Source: Stictocephala bisonia
Lineage: Eukaryota > Arthropoda > Insecta > Hemiptera > Membracidae
Direction of reading: 5' to 3'
DNA length: 64,000 nt
Assembly: GCA_035578905.1 (NCBI GenBank)
Contig: JAQJVL010000177.1
Location: 1-64,000, forward strand
The first letter of the stretch is position 1. Each line of letters begins with the position of its first letter. Made by a program: the position numbers and the translations under genes. This document shows, piece by piece, positions 23,945-36,075 of the stretch. The notes under the pieces were generated by a model. The model did not search any database. It was not told the origin of the DNA and saw only the letters and a program-made list of their open reading frames with translations.

Positions 23945-24432
23945 AATTATGCCCCATTGATTTTACAATTATTTTAAAATTATATGAATTTGTATAACAA
24001 AATCTTTGTGATAAGAAGATGAAGTTCTCTCGGGCTTTCTTCTAAAACACAAGGGTGATCTCTTAATATAAAGGGCTGAGTGAGGGAAAAAGTCACGCCT
24101 AAATTTGCGGTTAAAATTGCGTAGGGTAGATTGTTTTGAAAAAAAAATTGCACAAATGTATAACTGAAACATAAAGTAAATACAGAGTTCCATCCAAACG
24201 CCCATAATTATATAAATTGTACATAAAATCAAATTTTAGATGATAATTTACTTCTAGGCAGTAATATGGTGAGTCAAATTGAGAAAAATGTTAAAATAAT
24301 TACAAATAAATGTGTTATGGATGATAAGCGTTCCCATTCTCCCTTTAATAAAATGAGAACATATTTAATTGACCTTACAATTAATTGATGAAACTTATAT
24401 CCTCGTCTTGTTTGAAGATTACTTATCCTGCA
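23945..24432. other. No recognised feature
   Basis: AT-rich. The minus frame at 23969-24232 has no recognisable domain. Confidence 0.4.
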
Positions 24433-24913
24433 TCAAGCTGCCTGTCCTGCGCCAAGCCGCCCCTCCTGCTGCACGCCGCCCCTCCTGCTACAGCTGCTGA
24501 AGACATCTAGAGTGTTGGTGCCGTACTCGAGTGAGTACAAATTTTCATTAAAGTGGCACAGATTATTGATAGTGTTGCGTAAACTAGTGAGTTAGGCAGG
24601 TTGTTGACTGTTGTCTGATGACAGAAGGGAAGACCAAGAAGACACGTAAGTAAGGTGGAGACAGGTGAGACAGTCAGACTGCGGCCCTCCCCCGAGGGAT
24701 GGTGGATACACCTGCTCACTCTGAAACACCTCTTTACACAAATGTTGCTTTAAACACAACTTTACAGTGTCAATATGATACATTTAATATTAGCTTGATA
24801 AACGATACAATGCGAGTACCATTGTATCGTAATAACGTCAGTTAAATGGCTCTGAAATATACAAAAAGAAAAGATTGTTCAAATTAGATTCATTCATAAA
24901 CCAAGGACAAACC
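24433..24913 (+). repeat. 480-bp direct repeat, copy 1
   Basis: Nearly identical to 28192-28669 in the same orientation. It begins with a GC-rich patch in which variants of CGCCCCTCCTGCTGCA recur, and ends near ACCAAGGACAAACC. No long open frame survives in both copies. It could be a pair of dispersed repeats, a segmental duplication or non-coding LTR-like ends. There are no TG...CA tips, and I see no gag/pol between the copies, which argues against an LTR element. Confidence 0.85.
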
Positions 24914-26027
24914 CTTAACATAAATTATAATTCGTAATCATTTTGTTATCGTTTAATTTTGTACAACCATGGTTGGTATTCTGGTGGTACAAACTGGGAC
25001 TTCACTCTGTGATACAATTCACGTAATATTTTATATTTTTAACTTATAAAAGGTGGCTTTCAGTAAACTTTAAAATAATTTATTACTTTTACCTGAGGGA
25101 GTGCTTATAAGTTACTTAATATAGGCTTGTTGGCTCAACTGAATACAGCTACATACATAATTTTATTCAGTGTTTTGCTTCTGCTTAAATAATTATAAGG
25201 GCGCAGAAAAAGTACAATTAATAGCGATAGGAAACCATATTAATTAGATTTGAAACGCATTAAGTAAATAAAAATGTCAATTCCTGCAGATTAAAATCTG
25301 TTAACATTGGAGCTAATAAAAATAAAAAAAACTTTTTCTGAGCTTTAAAAATCAGTAGATAATTCGTTGAAAATTAATTAGGTTATATAAATTTAATGAT
25401 GTTTTATCTATATGATTGTTATTTCGAATTATATTCCTGTGCTATCCATAAGCTAAATTATTTCAAGTATATTTTTATAATTTACGTCTTTTTAAACAGT
25501 CAACACAAACAATGTCTCTAAGAGCTGTTCAACTGATCTTACACGTGCCTCTGGCAAGTTATTTATTTTGCTTACATTTGCTTTACACTTACAGTTATAG
25601 TGAAGCTTTGTTTATTTTCGAATCGTTCCAGTTCAAGAGTAGAAACATTAAATATTTTTATTTAACACATATAATCCAAGGAGCACTCATTAATTAATAA
25701 CACCTCACTAATTGTGCTACTTATTACATATATAAATCGATCTGTTAATAATTAATCAGAAGTAGGCTATACTTCAAACAGTTTCGAGTCACATCACTGT
25801 TAATTTATGAAGTGAACAAATTTAACTTATTAAATATTTCAACTCATGTGGCTGATGATGTTTTGAGAGATTGATTGAGCTGTTTTCGGATTTCATTAAA
25901 GAGGTTTGTTTTTCATCACTATCATCATGCTTTCATCATCATCACTATCATAATTCTTTTTTTACTCATATAACTCTGTTACGTTTTTGTTTAAGGGTTT
26001 TAGTTTTGCTGGTTTTGTTTTGATGTT
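24914..26027. other. AT-rich sequence
   Basis: No supported feature. The open frame at 25512-25697 is followed by AT-rich sequence and was not recognised. Confidence 0.4.
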
Positions 26028-26430
26028 GGTTGGATTATCTCATCAGGTTTGGCTTTGCATTGTTGTTACGTTAGTGGTTGGATTTTATGGTCTGGTTTAG
26101 CTTTGTTGCTGGATGGATTGTTTGGTCTTGTTTTCTTTTGTTATTTGGTAGATTGTTTGGGTCTATATGCTTTGTTATTAGGTGGATTGTTTGGTCTGAA
26201 TTTCCTTTGTTATTGGTTGTATTGTTTTGTCTGATTTTGCTTTGTTATTAGTTGGATTGCTTGGTCTAGATTTCCTTTGTTATTAGATGGGTTGTTTGGT
26301 CTTGATTTCCTTTGTTATTGGTTGGATTGTTTTGTCTGATTTTGCTTTGTTATTAGGAGGATTGTTTCGTCTGGATTTACTTTGTTATTGGTTGGATTGT
26401 TAGGTCTGATTTTGGTTTTTTTCTGGTTTT
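26028..26430. repeat. 35-bp minisatellite
   Basis: About eleven diverged copies of a 35-bp unit with the pattern GGATTGTTTGGTCT followed by a TTTGCTTTGTTATT-type half. The last four units are exactly 35 bp apart. The open frame at 26049-26234 is a by-product of the repeat. Confidence 0.85.
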
Positions 26431-28191
26431 GTCTTGGTTATTTTCTTTGTTGGGTTATCTCCTTTGTTGTTGATTAGATTTTCTGGTCTTGCTTTGTATA
26501 TTGTGTTTTATGGATATTATTGGTTGATTGTAAGGATGATCTCCTCTCCATTTACATTCCTTGTGGTTGGTTATATTGTCTTTTCTGCTCATAACATTAA
26601 TTTTTTGTAAGTTTTAGTCTCAATTTTTTTAATTTTTTTAAATTTTTTTATTATTTTTTTATCATATTGCACATTTGAAATACCGAAAATGTGCTTATCA
26701 AATACTCAAACTGCTTCAGCCTTACAAGTTGAGAAAGATTTTATTGCTTAGTAAATTACTACATACAAAGAGTAGCAGTAGTTACTTGTCACTTATATTT
26801 ACTAACGTTAAATAACTGTTTACGTAAATTTAGTCGCAGACAAGTGAAACCTGTATTGTCTATGAACATTTCCTAAAATATAAAAATTTATTTACAGACA
26901 GACTAATTCAATACTGTTTTATCTTTATTATTTTAAAATTTTCTAGTATACCCTTCATCCACTAACTCTCGTAGGTGGCCGTTTTAAACAAAGATGTATT
27001 TTGTTGGTGAATAAAATTGCTTGTCATGAGGTAAGTGTTAGGGTTAGTAACAACCTCAGATACATTTCACACACATTTAATGGCATTCACAGTAACAATA
27101 TATACAAAACAAACTAAAAACATACACTTTACTTTATGGTTACGAAAGAAAATTTGTTTTATTGAAAATTATATGCAGAACGAATTGCACCTTCCTTCAA
27201 AACCTATCACATACCAAAGTAAAAAAGTTGTAAGGTACCAATTCAAGGATTTCTATGGATTGTAAATATACAATAGTTGGTGGTAAGTACGGTTAGTTTA
27301 AGTGTAATGCACAGTTTGTCAGGCCCTGGGAGAGCCACCAGTGTGCAGCCAGGAGTGTTGGAACATCCGTTCTAGAAAACATTACAAAAATCATTTGAAA
27401 CTTATTCAGAGCCATTTTAGTGTAAAAATTATTACATTTTTATTTTAAAATCACTAACTTTTCACTTTTAATTTTAGTAGCAGTTTCCTTTTCTTTTCTC
27501 AAACTTATTTCTAAAGTGAAGATTTTACTCATTTGTGATTTCCATTAAAATGGCATTCATATATATTTTTTATGTATATGATATTTTGTACCAGGTTTTG
27601 CAGATAACAAAAATAAAAAAATATAATTTTTTATTTATTTAAGGGAGTTTACAATTTAAAATGTATTTGGTATTTCAGAGTTAGCAGTAAGAGAATCCAA
27701 AATCGTTATCTTCTTCCCCCGAGGGCGGATAATATCGTTGGATCCTCTTAGTGTGTTATATGTTGTATATAATTTATGGTTTACCTAAGAGTTGATTTTT
27801 CACGGACATTTTCCCTCCCCCGAGGGTGGGAAATGAACTGTAAATCACTTTCAGAGTAAACGTTGTTTAAATACTGTTATTTGTTCACGTTCATGTACAG
27901 ATCTGGAAAGAAGACCGATAAATTGTTGATAGTTTGATAGTTTTTACGAAGTAAGAAGACAGAGAAGAAAGAAGTCATCTCAACCCACAGGTGGGTTTCA
28001 TTCAAGTATTTAGAGGGTTGTCCATCCCCCAGGGTGACGTACTCTACCCCTGGGGGGAGTCTCTCCCCAAAAGAGGCACCCAGGCGGAGGTGGACACTGT
28101 GACGAAGTGCCTGGGCTTTTTACTGAGATCCACCGAGTACATAAAATAACAAAACATTTCTTATTATTGCGTAGTTTTATCGTTTCTGCCT
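26431..28191. other. Sequence between the two direct repeats
   Basis: No coding gene recognised. Several related CCCCCGAGGG-type motifs occur near 27717, 27816 and 28026, and again inside both direct repeats (24690, 28443). They may be traces of an older repeat. A short inverted pair CCCCTGGGGGGAG lies near 28049. Confidence 0.4.
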
Positions 28192-28669
28192 TCAAGCCGC
28201 CTGTCCTGCGCCAAGTCGCCAGTCCTGCTGCACGCCGCCCCTCCTGCTGCAGCTGCAGAAGATATCTAGAGTGTTGGTGCCGTACTCGAGTGAGTACAAA
28301 TTTTCATTAAAGTGGCACATATTATTGATAGTGTTGCGTAAACCAGCGAGTTAGGCTAGTTGTTGACTGTTGTCTGATGACAGAAGGGAAGACCAAGAAG
28401 ACACGTAAGTAAGGTGGAGACAGGTGAGACAGACTGCGGTCCTCCCCCGAGGGATGGTGGATACACCTGCTCACTCTGAAACACCTCTTTACACAACTGT
28501 TGCTTTAAACACAACTTTACAGTGTCAATATGATACGTTTAATATTAGCTTGATAAACGATACAATGCGAGTACCATTGTATTGTAATAACGTAAGCTAA
28601 ATGGCTCTGAAATATACAAAAAGAAAAGATTGTTCAAAATTAGATTGATTCATAAACCAAGGACAAACC
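28192..28669 (+). repeat. 480-bp direct repeat, copy 2
   Basis: Second copy of the repeat at 24433-24913, with scattered substitutions, a 4-base deletion in a GACAGTCAGACT context and otherwise the same order. Confidence 0.85.
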
Positions 28670-31140
28670 TTGTTTAAACTTTGTTTAAATACACATTAGG
28701 GACGTTTGTTTTGTTATTGTTAAGTATCGTGGTTTCCCCACCTTTCGGAGTTAATGTTTAGATCTCCTGGAGAAGATCTATTACGGGGTATTAAATAATT
28801 TTATCAAAAATATTGTATTCCATAAAGAAAAAAACAAAAGTTATACTGTATTCCGTTCTAACTAGGCCGTTGTTTGATACCAGTACATTTGTATTGTCTA
28901 ACAATGACCAGTCTAATGTAATACCACCCCCACAAAGGCTATTGAAACGTTCATAAAATGTACACCCAGACATTGTCATATAAAGTTAGTTCAAACCAAA
29001 ACCAGTGGAGTGACTCGTGCTTGCTGCTGAAATCCAAAATGGCGTCTGTTTCCCAAATTAACTTGTTATTAATTTAATAACTAAAGTTATACATTACACG
29101 CGGCTACAGAGTATTACAAAATACTGAATCCATCCCTTATGACTGTCATAACACTGCCCTAAATTCTATCACAACAAACATCTCTGTCAATTCATTGTTG
29201 AAAATATAACTCTTATACACATTAATCATAGGATGTGGCAAATTAAATATTATCGTTTATATTAAGCGGTGATGTGTAAAAATTCTCTTTAAAGGCGATA
29301 CTTTTTTGTGAAATATAACTATGTTTTTTTTCCATAACATATGGATACCTAATTAGTTAAAAATCTGTTTCAATTCTCTTAAGAAGTAAAGCATTTTTAC
29401 CTTTATAAAATATTGGAAATAATAAAAAATATTTTGAATATTCACATTACTAACACCACTGTTTAGCCGGTATGTTTAGTAAATCTTAAAATTTACAAAA
29501 TATTACAAATTTATTGGAAAAAAAATGTCTAGTTAACCAGAGCATAACCAATCTTCCTGGAGGTATTAAAAGTTTAATCTGGACAGAATTATCAGGGACG
29601 CCTTCATCACATAAAAACTATTACCGCAACACATTCATGCACTGAGATAGCCTAAACCGTAGGCGCAAGTCTAGTATTTTTCTGCACACTTAGATTTTGT
29701 TTTACATTCTTCCGTTTTTAGCCCCAACACCAAAATAGCAAAAATCAAAATGAGGTCCTTATAACCTCTAACAAATTTCGATATTTGCGAAATTTACTTC
29801 TTTTTATTTCGAAGAACAAAAGATAACTTTCTTTGCCCGAAAAATTGTGTAAAATTTCAATTCCATTATTTTGGGCAGAAGGCAACTTGCTGAATTCTAA
29901 GTATTAGCAACTTCGGAAGCTCCTTAGAAAGTTTGTTCCTGAAATTGGAAGAATTTTTTTACGTTATTTTAGTACTGTCCCAATTTTGAAGATTTTAGCA
30001 TGTCGGGAACTCCTCTTAAATTTGTAAAGCTCTAGTTTTACGCTCATGACTCGCTAAGACTATTGCGTTGAGTTTTTGCCTCAAATGAAATAGCCAAATG
30101 TGGAAGGAGGGCCCGTCAAGTGTACGTTGAGAGAGTGGGAAGCCCGTACGTATCTTTTAAGATGTTAAAAATAATATATACAAATTATGAACGTTTTACT
30201 GCAAGTTAATTAGAGGTGAACAAACACCATATTTAAAGCCATCTCATACTGTATACTGAAAGAGTTGTGTTTAAATTAGACACGAGACGGGAATTTTATT
30301 TTTATCTAAAACTTTCGGACAAACTGTGTCCAAGGATTTTTTTATTTTTAAAATGTTGTTTTTCGACTACGAGAAATCGATTGGCGCCGGTCTCAATTCT
30401 GGGAAAAGTCTGATTTCTGGCTCAAATGCTCCTAAATTTCCCGTGTATCACGACGAGGCTGCGCAGTAGAATGTGACGTCACACGGTCGAAATCAGCTGA
30501 TTTGTTTATTCTATTAAATACTGGTGACTAAATCTACCAATTGCCTAGAAGCATTCGGCTAAATAATAAGCTAGTTATATATCACTTATCATCTAGTATT
30601 ATATAATTACAGGAATTAGAGCGTCATGTTCATTTTTGCCATCTATCACATGTGACGTCATAGGAGGCATGATACCTACCGTCTTCTTTTCTAGGTACCG
30701 TGGTTTTCATGTGCATTGCTTAGTAGTATAATGTTATTTATTTAAAAATGTTGCAGCTTAAGGTTAACCCTTACAAAATAAGCATTGTTTGCCAGAACTA
30801 ACGTCCCGTGTTATCATAAAAAACAATATGGAACCATTATCGACTTGTAGCAGAATGTGGCGTATCAAACTAAAGGTAATTATCAACTAAATCACATTAT
30901 ACCATTACATTTTGGAAGAGACAATAATTAAGGGTTCTGCCCCCCCCCCCCAAATAAAAAATCTGTATGCTCAAAAACCCTAAATTGGGTAATGTTAAAA
31001 TAATACACCCAAGTGGGGTATCAAATTAAAGGAGTTAGTCTCTTAATTAATAATATACCGTCAGAGTATAGAAAAGACTATTTTTATAAGCTCCACTGCC
31101 CCCAAAATCAAAATTCTTGGTCATACTGCATGAGAAATCT
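28670..31140. other. Intergenic sequence, unassigned
   Basis: No gene recognised. Two TGACGTCA palindromes lie near 30475 and 30655 and match the CRE consensus, without other promoter evidence. A run of 12 C lies at 30940-30951. Confidence 0.4.
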
Positions 31141-31141
31141 G

Positions 31142-31348
31142 GCGAAGCTATAGGCCGATCTTCCTCACGAGGCGACATGTCGAGATCCTCCAATGGGACT
31201 GTAGCAGAGTGCCTTTGTGAGGCCGCAGGCCGAACTCCCCCCCCCCCCCCCCCCCCCGAGGCCATAGGCCGAGTTTCACAAAGGTGCCTGTAGCAGAGCG
31301 TCTTGGCGAGGCCACTGGCCGAGCATCCCCACGTGGCTGCAGGCCGAG
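31142..31348. repeat. Hairpin-forming GGCC repeats with a C21 tract
   Basis: The small palindrome GAGGCCNNNNGGCCGAG recurs in variant form near 31142, 31169, 31217, 31257, 31308 and 31333. Longer units share TGTAGCAGAG. A run of 21 C sits at 31237-31257. The overlapping open frames on the minus strand are low-complexity by-products. Confidence 0.75.
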
Positions 31349-31689
31349 TGCCACAAAGGGGCTAAAGGTAAACGCGGAAGATGTTTGAAACGAAATTTTA
31401 TTAATAACCTACAAGGTAGAGCAACAACAAACGATCCTCAGGATCCTCTAGGAGATATAGATGCTACCTGTATCTTTCAGTTTGCAAAATTCAACTGAGC
31501 GAAGCTCGGTCTTTTGGTACTTAATATAAAAAGAAAGATATACCTTCACTGAACCACAAAATATAGAATATCTATATTCTGTGATTGAACTAACTGAGAA
31601 GCGAACCGTACAAATTATACACACAATATTTATATCGTATAGGCCTATATTGTTCATATTGTGTCAGGCTTGTCATTAGTTACTGAAAA

Positions 31690-31890
31690 TCAGACTAACA
31701 CTACGTGGTTCGGATTCCACGCAAAGCTTGGGTCCCTTAAGTTGTCCTCGCTACTGGGCTATTAATAAATAGCTCTTTCTGAGGCGCAGTCGACCTTAGT
31801 TAGTAAAAATAACTATAGACACTCGTTCATCTACACTCATCACACTCGTAGTCGCCCATATCTCTACGATCTGCGTCTTGCAAATCTATT
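31690..31890 (+). repeat. SINE-like repeat
   Basis: Begins near CACTACGTGGTTCGGATTCC, which fits a tRNA B box. It continues with GGGCTATTAATAAATAGCTC and GACCTTAGTTAGTAA, ending near a CGATCTGCGTCTT segment. The same order is seen at 37.4, 46.7 and 61.2 kb. Confidence 0.65.
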
Positions 31891-32114
31891 AATGAATGTA
31901 TTTTTGTTCAACAATGGCTTTACAACATTTACATTAAAATGTAGATAACAAATACGATGTTTTTAAAACATCTAAGATTACATATAATATTAAAATTAAA
32001 TTGTCTTTATGGCGAAAATATTGATCCAAGAAAATGGTCAAGTATAAACGTAGTAATTATTAAGTACAGATGTATACTGTAAATATGTACTTTAGTTGTA
32101 ATCTACTGTTTAAA

Positions 32115-32614
32115 NNNNNNNNNNNNNNNNNNNNNNNNNNNNNNNNNNNNNNNNNNNNNNNNNNNNNNNNNNNNNNNNNNNNNNNNNNNNNNNNNNNNNN
32201 NNNNNNNNNNNNNNNNNNNNNNNNNNNNNNNNNNNNNNNNNNNNNNNNNNNNNNNNNNNNNNNNNNNNNNNNNNNNNNNNNNNNNNNNNNNNNNNNNNNN
32301 NNNNNNNNNNNNNNNNNNNNNNNNNNNNNNNNNNNNNNNNNNNNNNNNNNNNNNNNNNNNNNNNNNNNNNNNNNNNNNNNNNNNNNNNNNNNNNNNNNNN
32401 NNNNNNNNNNNNNNNNNNNNNNNNNNNNNNNNNNNNNNNNNNNNNNNNNNNNNNNNNNNNNNNNNNNNNNNNNNNNNNNNNNNNNNNNNNNNNNNNNNNN
32501 NNNNNNNNNNNNNNNNNNNNNNNNNNNNNNNNNNNNNNNNNNNNNNNNNNNNNNNNNNNNNNNNNNNNNNNNNNNNNNNNNNNNNNNNNNNNNNNNNNNN
32601 NNNNNNNNNNNNNN
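32115..32614. other. Assembly gap (500 N)
   Basis: Exactly 500 N, which is normally a placeholder for a gap of unknown size. Reading frames that appear to cross it are meaningless there. Confidence 0.99.
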
Positions 32615-33088
32615 ATAAGGTGGATTTGTTGTTTGGTTTTTTGAGGTGGTTGTTTCTTTTATCGCTGAGGCTCTAGTTGGAGTTGAGAATGGTAAGTGTA
32701 AAGTTTGTTCCTTAATAATGGCATTATTAGATGTTGAACCATTTAGGCCATTATCCTTTGCTACTTCCTTGGGCTTATTCTTAGGAACTGGTTCCTTTAG
32801 GTCTCCCCTATCATTCTGGTGAGATTTGCTCTTTGCCATCTGCAGCGATACACTGAATTGGTTTCTCCGGGTTGGTTTGTTATTCCTGCTTGTGTTATGT
32901 GAGGAAGAGTATAGTGACTTCGTAATGGGCAATTTATGTTGGCTCTGAGATAAAAAAGCTGTTCTTGGAGTAGATATGTCCTTTAGTAGTTGCTCTTTCA
33001 ATGCTTTCACAGACTCTTCCATTTTGTCCTGGCGAACTTTTAATTTAGTTAAATCTAGGACATGTGACCGGTAATAACTATGTGGCAT
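32615..33088 (-). CDS. Hydrophilic coding-like frame cut by the gap
   Basis: A minus-strand frame of 158 codons runs from ATG 33088 into the N gap. In-frame codons CGTEI precede the ATG. It starts MPHSYYRSHVLDLTKLK, followed by a likely coiled coil (MEESVKALKEQLL) and then a long Ser/Thr/Lys/Asn-rich tail. Such a layout occurs in ORF1 proteins of LINEs, but I recognise no diagnostic domain. It could also be an exon of an unknown gene. It lies downstream of the last recognised THUMPD1-like exon, on the same strand, but does not look like that protein's THUMP domain. Confidence 0.35.
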
Positions 33089-33289
33089 TATCTCAGTGCC
33101 ACATGTTTGTGTTCATAACAAAACCATGTGTTGTGGTTACTGTAAACAATTTTTTACAATATAAAACTTGAACAAGCTATAATAACAGATTTTGCTATTT
33201 TTCAATCTGGTTCAATATTTTAAGGTGTGGTGCTTTAACTTTTGATCATGAGTTAAATGTAAATTAGAACTGAGTCCTGCTCTTCATTA

Positions 33290-34006
33290 ACGGTCATTTT
33301 TAAAGTAAAAACCGTTTTCTAATAGCGCAAGAGAAATTTTATTTATGAACATAAACAATATTATAAACTAAAATATGAACATTTTTTCACTTTTCTATAT
33401 AGTCACCATTAACTTGACACATTTTTGTAAGTCGTAGTACCAGCTTTTGGATCCCATCATCAAAGAATTCTCCCGCCTAACTGTTAAACCAGCTTGTAAC
33501 AGTTTCTTTCAACATGTCATCATTTTCCAAGCGCTTTCCACCAAGAAATTTCTTAATTTTTGAAAAAGATGAAAATCCGATGGTGCTAAGTCAGGACTGT
33601 AGGGTGGATGATCCAGTATTTCTCAACAAAATTTGTCCAGTTGCGTCTGTGTTCTTGCCGCAACGTGAGACCGAGGGTTGTCGTGAAACAGAATGACGCC
33701 GCTAGAGAGCAGGTCCTGGCGGCGGTTTTGAATAGCACACCCAAGCTTCAATAATATTTCCTGTCGGTAAATTTCAGCAGAACGAATATTTTTTTCGTTT
33801 AAAAACCGAATAACTGAGCGCACTTCACAGTTGCGTAATTACTGATTGACATGGCGACAAACAAAGCAGTAAAACAACCAACACCGGCAGAGACGCGCAA
33901 CGTAATGATGGAGACAGGCCAGTAATTGCTGACCTTGAATAGACGTCACGTGACCCTCCGCACGGGCATGATATGCAATCGGTTTTTACTTTTAAAATGA
34001 CCATCG
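33290..34006 (-). mobile_element. Internally deleted mariner (DD34D) element
   Basis: The ends are inverted repeats. The left tip reads GGTCATTTTTAAAGTAAAAA and the right tip, reversed, reads GGTCATTTTAAAAGTAAAAA. TA lies at 33288-33289 and 34007-34008. The 717-bp length is about half that of a typical 1.3-kb mariner. The transposase remnant inside is on the minus strand and lacks its middle. Confidence 0.8.
33387..33829 (-). pseudogene. mariner transposase remnant, central deletion
   Basis: The N-terminal helix-turn-helix segment (VRSVIRFLNEKNIRSAEIY) is joined directly to a C-terminal catalytic segment. That segment has FHDNPRSHVA with the second Asp and then YSPDLAPSDFHLF with the third. 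Thirty-four residues lie between these two Asp, the DD34D spacing of true mariners. The region with the first catalytic Asp is deleted. A TGA interrupts the frame between them (after the DKFC segment). A one-base shift occurs before GGKRLENDDMLKE, and a TAG follows WFNS. The end is a TGA at 33389-33387. It cannot encode active transposase. Confidence 0.85.
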
Positions 34007-34009
34007 TAT

Positions 34010-35150
34010 TAACATTTGGGCAGTCATGATTTACCAAACCATTGTCATATTCAGTATGTTTGAAAAACCTGTAAACTTCTACTTATATTTGTTATAACAT
34101 CAGACAAAACCTATAAACTCCGCAGTGGATAGTTCCTTGATAGTTGCTAAGTATCGGCTGGGATAGTTGACACAGCTTGTAAAACACCATGCAACGTTTA
34201 CAGATTTTATCTGCTGCGGTTTAAACAAATATTGAGACCTTTCTAGACTCTTCAATCACACTATACAAAAGTTAGTTACGTCAAAACTCCCAGAGTTTCA
34301 ATTTATTTTTACAGAATTTAGTAAAAGTGTACATTGAATTTGAATGGTAACGAAATTGGCTTCTCAGTACTGGTCCGATCACAACCAAAGTTTAATCCTC
34401 TTTTGCGTAGAATTTCCTGTACAAGAGTTCATCAAAACTGCCATAAAGGTAATTGAAATGTTGTGTACTATTTCTTTTGACCATGTAACAATAATTATTG
34501 GATATCAGACTCCAAGATGGCTGGTGGCTAGGACAGACTTTTTAGCTGTATAATTTAAATACTCACATTTTTTATTTCAACCTTATGAAATTGGTTGTAT
34601 TGGTGTTTTATATTAGTGATACAGATACGTTATAAAAATTAAAACCAAACCTTGATTTTATAGTTAAAAACTTAAATTTAATATTTTGGAAATACCTAGT
34701 GAGATGAAATAGGCTCAAGGTAATAGACCTGCACTGACAAGTCATTCAACAGATTGTCTGTCAACTTTTCTGACCAGCTGTAAATCAGCTGTTCCAATAT
34801 TCAGTATTGAATTTTTAATAACTTATCCCTTAATTCGTGGATATTTCTTTGAAAAAGTATGGAAATTCCCTGTGCTTTTATCAGGCCACTAAAAAAAAAA
34901 AAAAAAAAAACTTAACTCGTTACAAATACAACTGATATAATATAAATGCTTTTATAAAGCGTTTTCAGCAAAAGAAAATATTCCATTGTCCTTATTAGAA
35001 TCAATATGGATTACAGACAACGTAGTTCGGTTTGTGTTTGAAATTATGAATAGCAAGACAGATAAATGTCAGATGTACTTTCTTAATCCAGTCATAAGTC
35101 ATAAAATAAGCCATAAAAACTCTATGTGAATTTGAAGAGATTATTAATAT
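34010..35150. other. Downstream flank of the THUMPD1-like exons
   Basis: No exon could be supported. A plus frame at 34344-34448 ends at a possible donor (AAAG before GTAATT) but was not recognised. A run of about 20 A lies near 34890. Confidence 0.35.
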
Positions 35151-35225
35151 TATTCATTACTCATTCATAAGATGCCGATCGTTAAGATATGGGCGAATTT
35201 GAGAGGCGAATGAGTGTAATAACTA
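35150..35225 (-). repeat. SINE-body fragment
   Basis: Carries GATGCCGATCGTTAAGATAT and GCGAATGAGTGTAATAA, the reverse complement of the body end shared with the 61.3-kb SINE. Confidence 0.5.
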
Positions 35226-35471
35226 AAGTATAACTGTAGGAAACATCATAAAATCTTACACATTTTGTTTTCATTTAAATATTGGTCACTGAATACATTA
35301 TCAAGAGTGAATATATTTCTTTTTGCAGCTACAAGTCACGATTATTTGAAGAAATCTTGTTGAAATGCGTTAGTAAAAACAATCTAATAGTGAAATTCCT
35401 TTTCGAAATGAAGATCTGACGGGGCTAATATATAAATAACATAAACACATTATAAATATAATCTGATTTAC

Positions 35472-35582
35472 CTTGCAGGTCACTTCCACAGGAACAATTC
35501 TCATAAGGAATCTGCCTTTTTGTTTTTTTGTTTCTGCAATATCATTCATTATTGAAAAGGCAAGTTTAACGGGATCTTCAAG
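35472..35582 (-). CDS. THUMPD1: THUMPD1/Tan1-like protein, exon 3 (start of THUMP domain)
   Basis: The 111-bp exon (37 codons, phase 0) is bounded by TTTTGTTTTAG before CTTGAAGATCCC and by CAAG before GTAAAT. It encodes LEDPVKLAFSIMND, then a Lys-rich turn, then RFLMRIVPVEVTCK. This aligns with the beginning of the THUMP domain in human THUMPD1 (a PEKLVHHI...LRMLPISGTCKAF stretch). THUMP domains bind structured tRNA; THUMPD1/Tan1 works with NAT10/Kre33 to place N4-acetylcytidine on tRNA Ser and Leu (established for the family). The exons encoding the rest of the domain should lie further left but were not found before the gap. Confidence 0.8.
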
Positions 35583-36075
35583 CTAAAACAAAATTGAACG
35601 CACCATGAAAATTTCTTTACTGTACAACTTTTAACAACTAAGTTAACATGAGGATAAAAAAATAATAACCTACAACACTATTATAATTAGGAGTTTCTGA
35701 TTTTGATATATTGTACGTGAGAAACTGAACTGCCCCTCGTTTAAAAGAAAAACTGTCTTGAAGCTTCTTTTCCAAGTCCTGCTTTACTAAACACGAGGAA
35801 TGAATTGAAATTTGTGTTTTATTTAACATAACTCTGTATATAAATTTACCTTGTACATAAAAAAAATATTTGAAACATGTGATAAAAAATTCTTTAACTG
35901 TTTTTTAAACACTGAGTTTAAGACATTTTTAGACCTATGACAGTTAACATTTTGAAAAGGTATTGAAGTAGATGTTAGTACTAGAAAATTGGTCGAAGCA
36001 TCACCTGATACTTTCCTTCATTAATCAGGGTATAGTAGAGGCTACTAGAGTAAACACTAGTTTTATTCACTTTTG

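Noticed and set aside
26049..26234. Hydrophobic, membrane-like small protein
   Set aside because: It is translated from the 35-bp minisatellite, and its hydrophobicity comes from the T-rich unit.
24433..28669. LTR retrotransposon
   Set aside because: There are no TG...CA ends, no clear primer-binding site or polypurine tract, and no gag or pol coding sequence between the repeats.
32060..33088. A 342-residue protein crossing the N gap
   Set aside because: The 500 N are a placeholder, so nothing can be said across it. Only 32615-33088 is real sequence.
34344..34553. Exon 4 of the THUMPD1-like gene
   Set aside because: The open frame is on the plus strand. The minus strand reading at this place has stops in the phase required after exon 3.
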